Below are positions 35,733-44,718 of a DNA stretch of 64,000 nt, in pieces. The DNA is taken from positions 2,480,001 through 2,544,000 of the forward strand of contig NZ_AP027364.1 in the NCBI RefSeq assembly GCF_030295975.1. Direction: 5' to 3'. How positions within the stretch are numbered: the first letter of the stretch is position 1; each line of letters starts with the position of its first letter. A program made the position numbers and the translations under genes. The notes under the pieces were generated by a model, which searched no databases, was not told the origin of the DNA, and saw only the letters and a list, made by a program, of their open reading frames with translations. The DNA comes from Thalassotalea atypica. Its GTDB lineage: Bacteria; Pseudomonadota; Gammaproteobacteria; Enterobacterales; Alteromonadaceae.

Positions 35733-36764
35733 CTACTCTTCAGTAAAATTAATAACTGATCCTATGTTGGCTTCGATTGTAACGTTGTGCAATTGATTGC
35801 TCGGGTTAGCTATCGCAATACTGTCATACTCTTCCGGATCATCTCCGACAGCTCCACACGAAAATGCAACCGTATAATCGCCTGCGGGGAGTTGTGACAG
35901 ATGGTAGTTGTATGTACCAGAGTCTATATCTAAAGAAACTGAGTCTGATGTATATGGTTGAATTACGTTCTCTGGAATTTCATTTTGCGCAATATCAAGA
36001 TCATATTCATCTCCCATAACGGCTTCCGAAGTGACTTCCCCTTCATAAAGGTAAATAATTTTGCCATGATCGACACCTTCTTCGTATACCGTGTCGCACC
36101 CCTCACCCGCTGTTAATAAATTAACGTCAACAGTTCCAGACAAAGAGCCTACGGTTGTACCATCAACAATTCTAACGCCATGAGGCTTGAGGTTGTATGA
36201 GGCACCGCCAGCAGTTACGGTCATCGAGGAGCGTAAATTAAACTCAATAGTAAATGCTTGTTCCGATGCTGTAGAAACACTAACAGCGCCCAATTTTAGT
36301 TTATTACTTGGTGTTTTTAATGTTTTGATGCCGTCATTGTCAACAACCCAACAAAATTCAGTACTACCATTTTGATTTTGAGGACAACCGGAGGTATTAA
36401 GTATCAAGTTTGTATACTTACCTGCGTTCACTTCTGCTTTATCAATAATGAGCTTTTGCTCACCATCTTGATAATCCATCAAATTAATTGTCATGGTCGT
36501 AGGATTGCCATTGTCATCTAAAATAGGGATATTTAGCCCTGATTCATCATCTTCATCATCATCATTAACTGACTTCAATGTAATAGAGCTGAACGTAACA
36601 TTTACTGAAGTTACAGCATCTACTGGAGCATCTGATACAGAAAATGAAACAAGCGGAGTTGGTTGGGGATCGACTACAGGAGGAGAGTTGTCTTCACTGC
36701 TTGAGCTTCCTCCGCCACATGAAATTAATAAACCACTAAGAAAACAGATCTGAAAAGTCCGCAT
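35733..36764 (-). CDS. DUF4382-domain lipoprotein
   Basis: The preferred start is the ATG at 36764 (MRTFQICFLSGLLISC), which gives a proper lipoprotein signal with the modified Cys followed by GGGSSSS. An upstream start at 36794 adds ten residues that do not fit. The DUF4382 domain follows (VSFSVSDAPVDAVTSVNVTF ... INLMDYQDGEQKLIIDKAEV), with an inserted acidic loop NDDDEDDES, and then a carboxypeptidase-regulatory-like beta domain (LPAGDYTVAFSCG). It is a surface or periplasmic lipoprotein of unknown function, common in marine Alteromonadales. It is a single-gene unit. Confidence 0.8.
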   Translation of the reverse strand: MRTFQICFLSGLLISCGGGSSSSEDNSPPVVDPQPTPLVSFSVSDAPVDAVTSVNVTFSSITLKSVNDDDEDDESGLNIPILDDNGNPTTMTINLMDYQDGEQKLIIDKAEVNAGKYTNLILNTSGCPQNQNGSTEFCWVVDNDGIKTLKTPSNKLKLGAVSVSTASEQAFTIEFNLRSSMTVTAGGASYNLKPHGVRIVDGTTVGSLSGTVDVNLLTAGEGCDTVYEEGVDHGKIIYLYEGEVTSEAVMGDEYDLDIAQNEIPENVIQPYTSDSVSLDIDSGTYNYHLSQLPAGDYTVAFSCGAVGDDPEEYDSIAIANPSNQLHNVTIEANIGSVINFTEE

Positions 36765-36794
36765 TACATAAATCTCGAAAAGTTTTTGATGCAT

Positions 36795-37146
36795 TAATTA
36801 TAGCAATTCGCTAAAAGTGAATGTAAGAATTCTAGTGGTTTTCCCGTATTTTTCTACCATTTAGATTGTTAAATAAGCTAAGTCAATTTATCGACAAGAA
36901 TAGTTTTAGCGCCAACGTTAAAACTCATATTTCAACCTAAACCCAGGCCTAGAATTAGGAATTAAATAAAAAATGGTTCATTACAAATCGTTCTGTAGAC
37001 ATTTAACCTGATATATTGAGTGATGATGGAGGCGTAATTATTGAGCCAATTTATGTAGTACAAACATTGTTAGAAACAAACTGTACTACATCACGTACTA
37101 TCAAACACTTAAGAGTTACTAAACTGCATAGGAAGGTATCGGACAT
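36795..37146. other. Non-coding stretch left of the tRNA scar
   Basis: About 350 AT-rich bases contain no credible ORF. They hold the promoter of the DUF4382 gene at the left and an inverted repeat at 37053-37091. I found no integrase remnant. Confidence 0.45.
37053..37091. repeat. Perfect inverted repeat near the tRNA scar
   Basis: The arms ATGTAGTACA (37053-37062) and TGTACTACAT (37082-37091) are exact complements 19 bases apart, in DNA without genes. It is not followed by a T-run on either strand. It could be a protein-binding site of a lost element or a chance hairpin. Confidence 0.5.
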
Positions 37147-37186
37147 AAAAAAACCGGAACACCTTGTTAATATAGGTTATTCCGGT
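37147..37186 (-). terminator. Terminator of the original tRNA-Leu transcript
   Basis: Read on the minus strand, ACCGGAATAACCT and AGGTGTTCCGGT pair and are followed by seven T. It lies 28 bases downstream of the tRNA fragment's CCA end, where a tRNA terminator belongs. Confidence 0.8.
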
Positions 37187-37214
37187 CTTTAATGGTTCTT
37201 AATGAACCTGTGTT

Positions 37215-37267
37215 TGGTGCGATAGAGAGACTCGAACTCTCACGACCTAAGTCACTACCCCCTCAAG
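37215..37267 (-). pseudogene. 3' fragment of tRNA-Leu(GAG), probable attachment-site scar
   Basis: Read leftward from 37267, the sequence starts in the anticodon loop (TTGAGGG, anticodon GAG). It continues with the 3' anticodon stem GGTAG and an intact long variable arm (GAC-TTAG-GTC). A perfect T-arm follows (GAGAG TTCGAGT CTCTC), then the acceptor strand TATCGC, A and CCA. The 5' half (acceptor, D arm and 5' anticodon stem) is not found to the right. The acceptor strand is one base shorter than normal. This fits the displaced 3' end left when an element integrates into a tRNA gene. It is not a functional tRNA. Confidence 0.75.
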
Positions 37268-37446
37268 AAAGGTTACCAAGAGATAACTTATTCTTTAAAT
37301 AACAGCAAGTTAACCATGTGAGACGTACTATTTATTCTATAATACTGGCCACAGCACCAGTTAATGCCAGTCAGTGGTTCGCCATAGAGTTAGCAACCAA
37401 GTAACGGTCTATCTATGAAAAAACAAAGCTCACTTAAAAGGCGAAA

Positions 37447-37462
37447 TGTCACCAATGTGACA
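37447..37462. promoter_or_regulatory. Candidate Crp/Fnr-family operator, copy 1
   Basis: TGTCACCAATGTGACA is a palindrome with 6-base arms (TGTCAC/GTGACA), 59 bases before the first acyl-CoA dehydrogenase start. It shares its arms with the sites at 44719 and 59658. Confidence 0.6.
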
Positions 37463-37520
37463 ACAATAATTCTCCATCCTTATAAAGTCATATAATAATT
37501 AGATTTATGGGGAGTAATAA

Positions 37521-39326
37521 ATGAATGCACCTATTGTAAACCGTCGAGATATTGAGTTTTTCTTATATGAAATGTTTGAGATTGAAAAGCTTACAGTACG
37601 AGAAAAATATCAAGACCATGATCGCACGACATTTAACGGCGCAATAGATACCGCACAAGCGATAGCAGAGCAGTACTTTTTACCTATTCGACAAAAGGTC
37701 GATGCCAATGAACCAACTTTTGATGGTAAGAAAGTTCATTTAATTCCTGAAATAAAAGAAGGCTTAGATGCGGTAGTAAATGCAGGTTTAAGTGCACCTA
37801 CTTCTGATTATGAAATGGGCGGTATGCAATTACCTATGGTAGCAGCAAGTGGCGCGTTTGCTTATCTTTCAGCTGTTGCCAGTACCAGTTTAGGTTACCT
37901 GTCACTAACACATGCTAACTGTAATTTAATTGAAGCACACGGCACGCAAGAACAAATTGAAAAATGGGTTCAGCCGATGCGTGAAGGCCGCTTTGCTGGA
38001 ACCATGGCAATGACAGAGCCTGGTGCTGGCTCTGGCTTAGCGGATTTAACTACGACAGCAACTAAAGACGAAAATGGTAATTATCGCTTAATAGGTAATA
38101 AAATTTTTATCTCCGGTGGCGATCACGACTTAAATGAAAACATTGTTCACTTAGTGCTTGCTCGTGTTAAAGGCGCACCTAAAGGTGTTAAAGGTATTTC
38201 ATTATTTGTTGTGCCTAAATTTTTAATGAACGATGATGGCAGTATTGGCGAAAAGAATGAAGTCGCATTGGCTGGCCTTTTCCACAAAATGGGTGGACGT
38301 GGCCACACTTCAACAGCATTAAGTTTTGGTGAAAAAGACGGTGCTGTTGCCTATTTAATTGGTGAAGAAAACAAGGGTCTAATGTACATGTTCCATATGA
38401 TGAATGAAGCACGTATTTTAGTCGGTACAGGCGCAGCACTAACCGCGCTTACTGGTTTTCAATATTCATTGCACTATGCAAAAGAACGCCCTCAAGGTCG
38501 TTTATTATCATGTAAAGATCCTAAATCTCCTCCGGTTAATATCATCGAACACCCTGATGTAAAACGTATGTTGCTTACACAAAAGGCCTATTCAGAAGGT
38601 GCGTATGCCTTATGTTTATATGGTCACCAATTAGCCGATGACGAAAAAACCGCATTAACAGAAGAAGAAAGAAAACACGCCACGTTAGTATTAGATTTCT
38701 TAACACCCATTATAAAAAGCTGGCCTTCTGAGTTTGGTCCTAAATCAAATGATCTCGCGATTCAGGTATTAGGTGGTCATGGTTATACCAACGAACACCC
38801 AGTGGAAATGTTCTACCGCGATAACCGCTTAAATCCTATCCATGAAGGAACAACTGGCATTCAATCGCTTGATCTATTATGCCGTAAAGTGCCAATGAAT
38901 AAATTTAAGGGCTATGAAGCTTTCCTTAGTGTACTTGGCGACACTATAGCTGAGTGCAAAAATAATGATGAATTATCTCCTTTTGCTCACTCATTGGAAA
39001 AAGCGGTTAGCAATTTAAGGGAAGTAACCACTACAGTATTAACTGAAGCCCAATCAAAAAATCCTGACTTAGTATTCTCTAACTCTGTAAGTTACTTAAA
39101 CATGTTTGGCCATATCACTATCGCTTGGTTGTGGCTACAACAAGGGGCTATAGCCTCAAATGCTTTAACACTTGAGCCACACATTGACGAGCAAAAGTTT
39201 TACAAAGGTAAAATTCAAGCAATGAAGTATTTCTTCAACAGCGAATTACCTTTGACTTATCACTGGGGTGACCTGGTTAAGACTATCGACAGCACTTCAT
39301 TTGATACACAAGCTGATTGGTTCTAA
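37521..39326 (+). CDS. Acyl-CoA dehydrogenase, FadE5/DmdC type
   Basis: The 601-residue enzyme has the extended form of the family. An N-terminal helix (about 1-35) precedes the dehydrogenase core with MAMTEPGAGSGLADL (flavin/substrate loop, about 162-176), NKIFISGGDHDLNENI, and the catalytic-Glu segment IHEGTTGIQSLDLL (about 442-455). A C-terminal domain of about 130 residues follows. It should oxidise an acyl-CoA to the 2-enoyl-CoA with FAD and pass electrons to ETF. Its downstream neighbour is a paralogue 32 bases away. A good GGGAG site precedes the ATG. It is the first gene right of the tRNA scar. Confidence 0.93.
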   Translation: MNAPIVNRRDIEFFLYEMFEIEKLTVREKYQDHDRTTFNGAIDTAQAIAEQYFLPIRQKVDANEPTFDGKKVHLIPEIKEGLDAVVNAGLSAPTSDYEMGGMQLPMVAASGAFAYLSAVASTSLGYLSLTHANCNLIEAHGTQEQIEKWVQPMREGRFAGTMAMTEPGAGSGLADLTTTATKDENGNYRLIGNKIFISGGDHDLNENIVHLVLARVKGAPKGVKGISLFVVPKFLMNDDGSIGEKNEVALAGLFHKMGGRGHTSTALSFGEKDGAVAYLIGEENKGLMYMFHMMNEARILVGTGAALTALTGFQYSLHYAKERPQGRLLSCKDPKSPPVNIIEHPDVKRMLLTQKAYSEGAYALCLYGHQLADDEKTALTEEERKHATLVLDFLTPIIKSWPSEFGPKSNDLAIQVLGGHGYTNEHPVEMFYRDNRLNPIHEGTTGIQSLDLLCRKVPMNKFKGYEAFLSVLGDTIAECKNNDELSPFAHSLEKAVSNLREVTTTVLTEAQSKNPDLVFSNSVSYLNMFGHITIAWLWLQQGAIASNALTLEPHIDEQKFYKGKIQAMKYFFNSELPLTYHWGDLVKTIDSTSFDTQADWF

Positions 39327-39358
39327 CTACTTAAATTACGACGTTAAAAGAGAATAAT

Positions 39359-41158
39359 ATGTTTGAATATAAAGCGCCTTTGCGTGATTTTAAATTTGCC
39401 ACTCAAGAGCTATTTAACAGCGAGGATCATTACCAAAAGCTTGGCTTTGAAGATGCATCGCCAGAAATGATTGAAGCGATCTTATCAGAAGCGGCTAAAT
39501 TTACTGAGCAAGTTATCGCCCCTATTAATCAAATTGGCGATCAACAAGGTTGTCACTGGGACAATGGTAAGGTAACGACACCAGACGGTTTTAAAGATGC
39601 TTACCGACATTATATTGATGGTGGCTGGCCAACACTTTCACAATCGATAGAGTTTGGTGGTCAAGGGCTACCGCATTCATTAAATACTATGGTCAGTGAA
39701 ATGCTTTCTTCTGCTAATCATAGCTTTGCCATGTATCCCGGCTTGAGTCACGGCTGTATGTCAACATTAGAGCATCACGGAACTGAACAACAAAAAAACA
39801 TGTTTATGCCACACCTTGTCGATGGCACATGGACAGGCACGATGTGCTTAACCGAATCTCATTGCGGAACTGATTTAGGGTTACTCAGTACCAAGGCCGA
39901 GTTAAACGAAGATGGCACCTACTCGCTTAATGGCAGTAAAATCTTTATCTCTGCCGGCGAACATGACCTATCAGAGAATATCGTTCATTTAGTGATCGCA
40001 AGAGCGATAGATTCACCAAAAGGTACTAAAGGCATATCGTTATTTATCGTGCCTAAATTTAATGTTAATGACGATGGCACAGTTAGCGATGAAAATGGCG
40101 TTAGCTGTGGTTCTATTGAACATAAAATGGGCATTAATGGCAATGCGACTTGTGTCATTAATTTTGACAATGCCAAGGGCTATTTAATTGGTGAAAAGAA
40201 CCGTGGATTAAACTGCATGTTTACCTTTATGAATGGTGCTCGATTAGGGGTAGCAAATGAAGGTGTTGCAGCATCTGAAGCTGCTTTTCAAGGCTCTCTG
40301 GCTTATGCTAAAGATCGACTACAAATGCGCTCTATGTCTGGGGTTAAAAATCCTAACGGCCCTGCCGACCCTATTATTGTTCATCCCGATGTTAGGCGCA
40401 TGTTGTTAACGCAAAAATCTATCGCCGAAGGTGGCAGAGCATTGGTTGCCTATTTAGGTCAATTAGTCGATACCACTCACGCAGGAAAAACGCAGCAAGA
40501 CATTATTGAAGCCAATAATCGTTTAGCGCTACTCACCCCTATTGCCAAAGCATTTTTAACTGAAACCGCTGTCGATAATACCAGTTACGGCATTCAAGTG
40601 TTTGGTGGCCATGGTTTTATTAAAGAATGGGGTATGGAGCAATTGCTTAGAGATACTAAGATTTGCTGTTTATACGAAGGCACTACAGGTATTCAAGCAC
40701 TAGATTTAATTGGTCGTAAAGTGCTTGCCAATAAAGGCGAACTACTCAATAGTTTTACGGCTGAAATCATCGCTTTTTGTCAAAAAAATCAAAATGGCAA
40801 CCTTGGTGAATATTGCGCGACATTGCAAGAATATGTCGAGTTATGGCAAGACGTCACCAAAGATATTGCCATGAAGTCAGCCATTAATGCTGATGAAATT
40901 GGCGCAGCATCTGTTGATTATTTAATGCTTTCTGGCTATATCGTCTTAGCGTTCATGTGGATCCAGTCAGCTAAAACAGCACAACAAGCGTTAAATGAGC
41001 AAGCAACAGAAAATGATTTCTATCAAGCGAAACAAAATACTGCTGAATTTTATTTTGATCGTATTTTGCCTAAAGCGCATGGACACTTAGCCTGTTTACG
41101 CAACGGTGCTAAAAGCCTAATGGCAATGTCAGAAGAGCAATTTAGTTTGTCTATTTAA
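39359..41158 (+). CDS. Acyl-CoA dehydrogenase, FadE5/DmdC type (second paralogue)
   Basis: The 599-residue product is a paralogue of the preceding enzyme. It has MCLTESHCGTDLGLL in place of the usual TEPGAG segment, SKIFISAGEHDLSENIVHLV, QVFGGHGFIKEWGMEQLLRD, and the catalytic-Glu segment LYEGTTGIQALDLIG. Both paralogues keep the catalytic Glu, so each may be active on its own, perhaps on different chain lengths or branched substrates. A mixed complex is also possible. The two genes form an operon, and the hairpin-bearing relic after 41158 marks its end. Confidence 0.93.
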   Translation: MFEYKAPLRDFKFATQELFNSEDHYQKLGFEDASPEMIEAILSEAAKFTEQVIAPINQIGDQQGCHWDNGKVTTPDGFKDAYRHYIDGGWPTLSQSIEFGGQGLPHSLNTMVSEMLSSANHSFAMYPGLSHGCMSTLEHHGTEQQKNMFMPHLVDGTWTGTMCLTESHCGTDLGLLSTKAELNEDGTYSLNGSKIFISAGEHDLSENIVHLVIARAIDSPKGTKGISLFIVPKFNVNDDGTVSDENGVSCGSIEHKMGINGNATCVINFDNAKGYLIGEKNRGLNCMFTFMNGARLGVANEGVAASEAAFQGSLAYAKDRLQMRSMSGVKNPNGPADPIIVHPDVRRMLLTQKSIAEGGRALVAYLGQLVDTTHAGKTQQDIIEANNRLALLTPIAKAFLTETAVDNTSYGIQVFGGHGFIKEWGMEQLLRDTKICCLYEGTTGIQALDLIGRKVLANKGELLNSFTAEIIAFCQKNQNGNLGEYCATLQEYVELWQDVTKDIAMKSAINADEIGAASVDYLMLSGYIVLAFMWIQSAKTAQQALNEQATENDFYQAKQNTAEFYFDRILPKAHGHLACLRNGAKSLMAMSEEQFSLSI

Positions 41159-41183
41159 GACTAAGAAGATTTAAGCCATGTAA

Positions 41184-41327
41184 ATTCAAAAAGCGATTGT
41201 GGACAAACTATCATCACAGCATGACGAGCTTGCTGTGATGATAAGTGAAGAACAAGGTATACCGCTTAGCTTTATTCATAGCGTGGTGGCTTATCACTAT
41301 GGAAAGAAATTGCCAAGCACAGCTTAA
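41184..41327 (+). pseudogene. Possible aldehyde dehydrogenase remnant
   Basis: A 47-codon stretch without a start codon reads IQKAIVDKLSSQHDELAVMI, continuing SEEQGIPLSF and ending GKKLPSTA with a stop. The run around DELA..IS.EQG.PL resembles the N-terminal region of aldehyde dehydrogenases (usually ...LAALI..EQGKPL). A stop codon at 41181 lies just upstream. Part of it (ATCATCACAGCA with TTGCTGTGATGAT) can also fold into a hairpin. It may be the debris of a deleted catabolic gene. The similarity is short, so this is tentative. Confidence 0.35.
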
Positions 41328-41359
41328 CAAATGCCCCGTGACGTTGACGTTATTCAATA

Positions 41360-42187
41360 TTAATCAGCTTTTCGTTTCGCTATAACACCTTTTTCAAAAC
41401 CTAATATTTTTTCATAAGTTTCTGGGAACCATCGAACAATTCGATCAAGTAACTTAGCATCACTACCGACCAAAATGCGGCGCTTTTTCTTTTCTATACC
41501 TTGTAAAATAATACTCGCGGCTTGCTCTGCGGTTGTTTTAGCTTGCTTATTAAAGTCATCTAATATCTTGCTACGCTCAACATGTGGTGATGATATTTTT
41601 GCGCTATTGGTAATATTGGTTTTAATGCCTCCAGGATGAACACAATGTACAGAGACATTAGTACCTGCCATTTCCATTTTTAGTGCTTCGGTAAAACCAC
41701 GTACGGCAAATTTTGACGAGTTATAGGCACTTTGTAACGGTAACGATAATAAACCAAATAAGCTTGAAACATTTACGATATGCGCTGCGTCTGATTTTTT
41801 AAGGTGTGGTAAAAACGCATTGGTGCCGTGTACTACACCCCAGAAGTTAATATTCATTAACCAATGAAAATCCTCTAAAGATTGATTTTCTACAGAGTCA
41901 ATTAAGCTAACGCCTGCGTTATTAAATAAGAAATCAACTTGCCCAAACTTATCAATTACTTCATCTGCAAAGGCGATAAACGCATTGTTATCAGAAACAT
42001 CGACATCTTTAATAAAACATTGCACACCTAACGATTCTATTTGTTCTTTTACTTTTTCTAAGCCGCCTATATTTCTATCAATAAGCGCTAAGTTACAGCC
42101 TTTTTGTGCAAGCTGCATTGCCAACTCGTAACCAATCCCTGAAGCTGCGCCACTAACTACGGCTATTTTGTTTTTATATTGAGTCAT
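41360..42187 (-). CDS. Short-chain dehydrogenase/reductase
   Basis: This 275-residue SDR has the nucleotide-binding motif SGAASGIG (about 12-19), LFNNAGVS, and the catalytic Ser-Tyr-Lys set (VNVSSLFG, YNSSK). The C-terminal region (KKRRILVGSDAKLLDRIVRWFPETYEKIL) resembles SDRs found beside monooxygenases of the flavin type. It probably interconverts an alcohol and a ketone in the pathway. It is the third gene of the monooxygenase operon and overlaps the hydrolase gene by 14 bases. Confidence 0.9.
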   Translation of the reverse strand: MTQYKNKIAVVSGAASGIGYELAMQLAQKGCNLALIDRNIGGLEKVKEQIESLGVQCFIKDVDVSDNNAFIAFADEVIDKFGQVDFLFNNAGVSLIDSVENQSLEDFHWLMNINFWGVVHGTNAFLPHLKKSDAAHIVNVSSLFGLLSLPLQSAYNSSKFAVRGFTEALKMEMAGTNVSVHCVHPGGIKTNITNSAKISSPHVERSKILDDFNKQAKTTAEQAASIILQGIEKKKRRILVGSDAKLLDRIVRWFPETYEKILGFEKGVIAKRKAD

Positions 42188-43133
42188 TTGTAGGTTCTAA
42201 TGCGTTATTTGAATTAGCCGAATTGGCAGGGTTACTTAAATGAGGTTGAATAAATTGAACGATATCTTGCACAATTTCTGACAGTATCGGGCTTGGAAAA
42301 TTGTGCCCCATATTCGGATAAATTTTTAATTTACTATTAGGTATTGCTTTTGCTGTCGCTTTACCACATTCAACTTTAACTAACGTATCAGCGTCACCAT
42401 GTAATACTAGGCTTGGGATAGTTAATTTACTTAATAGAGGCGTTCTATTTTTAGCGCAAAGAATCGCCAATATTTGTCGAGCAGTGCCTTTTGCGGTTAT
42501 GCCTCTTTTAACCATGCTTTCAACATACTCATTAAGATCATCGATGTTTTCTTGATATGTTTCTCCACCTAGCAATTGCCACTTATTAATGTGATATTGC
42601 ACCCTGTCTTCATACGAGTTTGATTTAGGTTTTTTGGCAAGTTCTTCGCCAACTGACTTTTCCATTTTAGGTAAGGATTTATCACCCGTTGTCGACATGA
42701 TTGATGTTAATGTCGCGACTAATTCAGGATGATGAATCGCTAACAGTTGCGCAATCATTCCCCCCATAGACGCACCTACCACGTGAACTTTATCTATTTC
42801 TAAGTGGTTTAGTAACGCGACGATGTCATTTTTCATATCGTCTAAGTGATATGGTGGATTAGCCGAAAACCCTAATTTTTTCTTCAATAAAAACCAAACA
42901 AAATTAGGGATTTTTAAATGATCTTGTAATTGCGACTGTCCGATATCCCGATTATCAACCAACAACACTCTAAAGCCTTGCTCTACAAAGCGAGTGACCA
43001 TATTGCTTGGCCAACCCGTTAAAGGTGTGCTTAAACCATGTATTAACAAGAGCACAGGATCTTGCTCATTGCCATGGAGCTGATAAGCTAATTTAATACC
43101 ATTAACTTGTGCTGTTGTGTCGATAAAACTCAT
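42174..43133 (-). CDS. Alpha/beta-fold hydrolase
   Basis: The 319-residue protein has the oxyanion segment LLIHGLSTPLTGW, the nucleophile elbow GASMGG (Ser at about 116), the acid in LHGDADTLV, and the catalytic His in NMGHNFPSP. It is encoded between a Baeyer-Villiger-type monooxygenase and an SDR. This suggests it cleaves the ester or lactone made by the monooxygenase. There is no signal peptide, so it is cytoplasmic. The 3' end overlaps the SDR start. Confidence 0.9.
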   Translation of the reverse strand: MSFIDTTAQVNGIKLAYQLHGNEQDPVLLLIHGLSTPLTGWPSNMVTRFVEQGFRVLLVDNRDIGQSQLQDHLKIPNFVWFLLKKKLGFSANPPYHLDDMKNDIVALLNHLEIDKVHVVGASMGGMIAQLLAIHHPELVATLTSIMSTTGDKSLPKMEKSVGEELAKKPKSNSYEDRVQYHINKWQLLGGETYQENIDDLNEYVESMVKRGITAKGTARQILAILCAKNRTPLLSKLTIPSLVLHGDADTLVKVECGKATAKAIPNSKLKIYPNMGHNFPSPILSEIVQDIVQFIQPHLSNPANSANSNNALEPTNDSI

Positions 43134-43149
43134 TAGCTTCCCTTATGCT

Positions 43150-44631
43150 CTACTTGTAGATAAATAAGTCGTCGTCTAAGTTGACCTTAGGCAGTAACTC
43201 TTTTTCAGACCAATAGTCTTGAGTATGTTGCCATTCAGCTTTGTTACCGCGTTTGGGTAATAAATGCATCGAACGCATCATATAGCCCGGATTAAACTCA
43301 TCTGTATCTATCCAAGGTAATAATTCCATGTCTTTGTCTTCATCACGTAACGTCATGGTGACTTGTTTCACTTGTTTGTCATCCATATGCTTTAATAAAC
43401 GACAAATAAAATCGCCAATTAAATCGACTCGTAATGTCCAACTCGCTCTGAAATAGCCCATCACCCACGCCATATTTGGCACCCCTGTAAACATTAAACC
43501 GCGATAGCCCACCGTTTGTGAAAAGTCGACAATTTCGTTATCTACTGAAAATTCGATACCCCCTAAAACTGATAAATTAAAACCCGTAGCGGAAATAATA
43601 ATATCGGCATCTAATTGTTCGCCTGACTTTAAGCGAATGCCTGTTTCGTTAAAGCACTCTATTTCGTCAGTTACTATGCTGGCTTTACCTGAACGAATAC
43701 CAGCAAATATATCGCCATCTGGCACTACCGCAATACGTTGGCGCCATGGGTTATAGTTAGGCGTAAAGTGTTTATCGACATCAAAATCATCATCAAGATG
43801 TTCTTTAACGCCATCTATTAATGCTTTTTTCACTTCTGCTGGGTATTTCTGCGCCATTTCAATAAAGCCTGCTTGTTCTTGCAATATTTGTTGGCGGGTT
43901 ATTTCATGAATCCAAGCGTCATCTATGTTCAATGCACGAAGCTGATCCGTTAATGGATTCTCATTCTTTTTCGGGAAGAAGTAAGTTGGTGAGCGCTGCA
44001 ATACCGTGACATGTTCACTTTCAGCGGCAATTTTAGGTGCTAATGTCGCTGCCGTTGCACCTGAGCCAATAATGACTACTTTTTTATCTCTATAATCTAA
44101 ATCTTCTGGCCAGTTTTGTGGATGAACCAATTTACCTTGGTACTTTTCTGTCCCTTGCCATTTAGGAATATAACCTTGTTTATGATCGTAATATCCTTGG
44201 CACATCCATAAAAATTCAGCGGTAAAAGTTTTAGTTTCTTGTGTAAGTTTATTTAAAACGTGTACTGTCCAAAGCTGTGTTTCATTACACCAATTAGCAT
44301 GATTAACATGGTGGCTATAACGAATATGCGATGACAGGTCATTCTCATCGATAACTTCATTCATGTAGTTAAGAATTTCTTCACCACTGGCGATTGGCGC
44401 ACCTGTCCATGGTTTAAATCGATAACCAAAAGTAAATAAATCACTGTCAGAACGAATACCAGGATATTTATGCGTTAGCCAAGTACCACCAAAGCTATCC
44501 ATACCATCTAAAATACATAAACTTTTATTAGGGTGTTGTTCTTTTAAATGTACCGCTGAGCCAATACCAGAAATACCCGCGCCAATTATTAAGACGTCAA
44601 AGTGCTCGGTGCTTCCATTAGATGTATTCAT
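43150..44631 (-). CDS. Flavin-dependent monooxygenase, Baeyer-Villiger type (EtaA-like)
   Basis: The 493-residue protein contains two Rossmann motifs, one for FAD (VLIIGAGISGIGSAVHL) and one for NADPH (KKVVIIGSGATAATLAP). Between them is the Baeyer-Villiger fingerprint, here YQGKLVHPQNWPE in place of FxGxxxHxxxWP. GGTWLTHKYPGIRSDSD and ISATGFNLSVLGG fit the EtaA-like branch. It should insert an oxygen atom next to a carbonyl, turning a ketone into an ester or lactone. It heads the operon with the hydrolase and SDR, and a palindromic operator lies 88 bases upstream. Confidence 0.92.
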   Translation of the reverse strand: MNTSNGSTEHFDVLIIGAGISGIGSAVHLKEQHPNKSLCILDGMDSFGGTWLTHKYPGIRSDSDLFTFGYRFKPWTGAPIASGEEILNYMNEVIDENDLSSHIRYSHHVNHANWCNETQLWTVHVLNKLTQETKTFTAEFLWMCQGYYDHKQGYIPKWQGTEKYQGKLVHPQNWPEDLDYRDKKVVIIGSGATAATLAPKIAAESEHVTVLQRSPTYFFPKKNENPLTDQLRALNIDDAWIHEITRQQILQEQAGFIEMAQKYPAEVKKALIDGVKEHLDDDFDVDKHFTPNYNPWRQRIAVVPDGDIFAGIRSGKASIVTDEIECFNETGIRLKSGEQLDADIIISATGFNLSVLGGIEFSVDNEIVDFSQTVGYRGLMFTGVPNMAWVMGYFRASWTLRVDLIGDFICRLLKHMDDKQVKQVTMTLRDEDKDMELLPWIDTDEFNPGYMMRSMHLLPKRGNKAEWQHTQDYWSEKELLPKVNLDDDLFIYK

Positions 44632-44718
44632 AATTTACTACTCTAGTTTACACAAAGTGACTCTTCACTTAGTGGTTATGTATTTATCTAAAATTTAGTG
44701 ACAAACGGCTTTTCATTC

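Noticed and set aside
37215-37300. A complete tRNA-Leu gene
   Set aside because: The 5' acceptor strand, D arm and 5' anticodon stem cannot be found to the right of the fragment; only a TTGGTA resembling the D loop is present, at the wrong spacing. The acceptor strand is also one base short.
44655-44670. AAGTGACTCTTCACTT as a classical CRP site
   Set aside because: The spacing between half-sites is 4 bases instead of 6 and the other promoters in the cluster lack it. It is only mentioned as a possible weak site.
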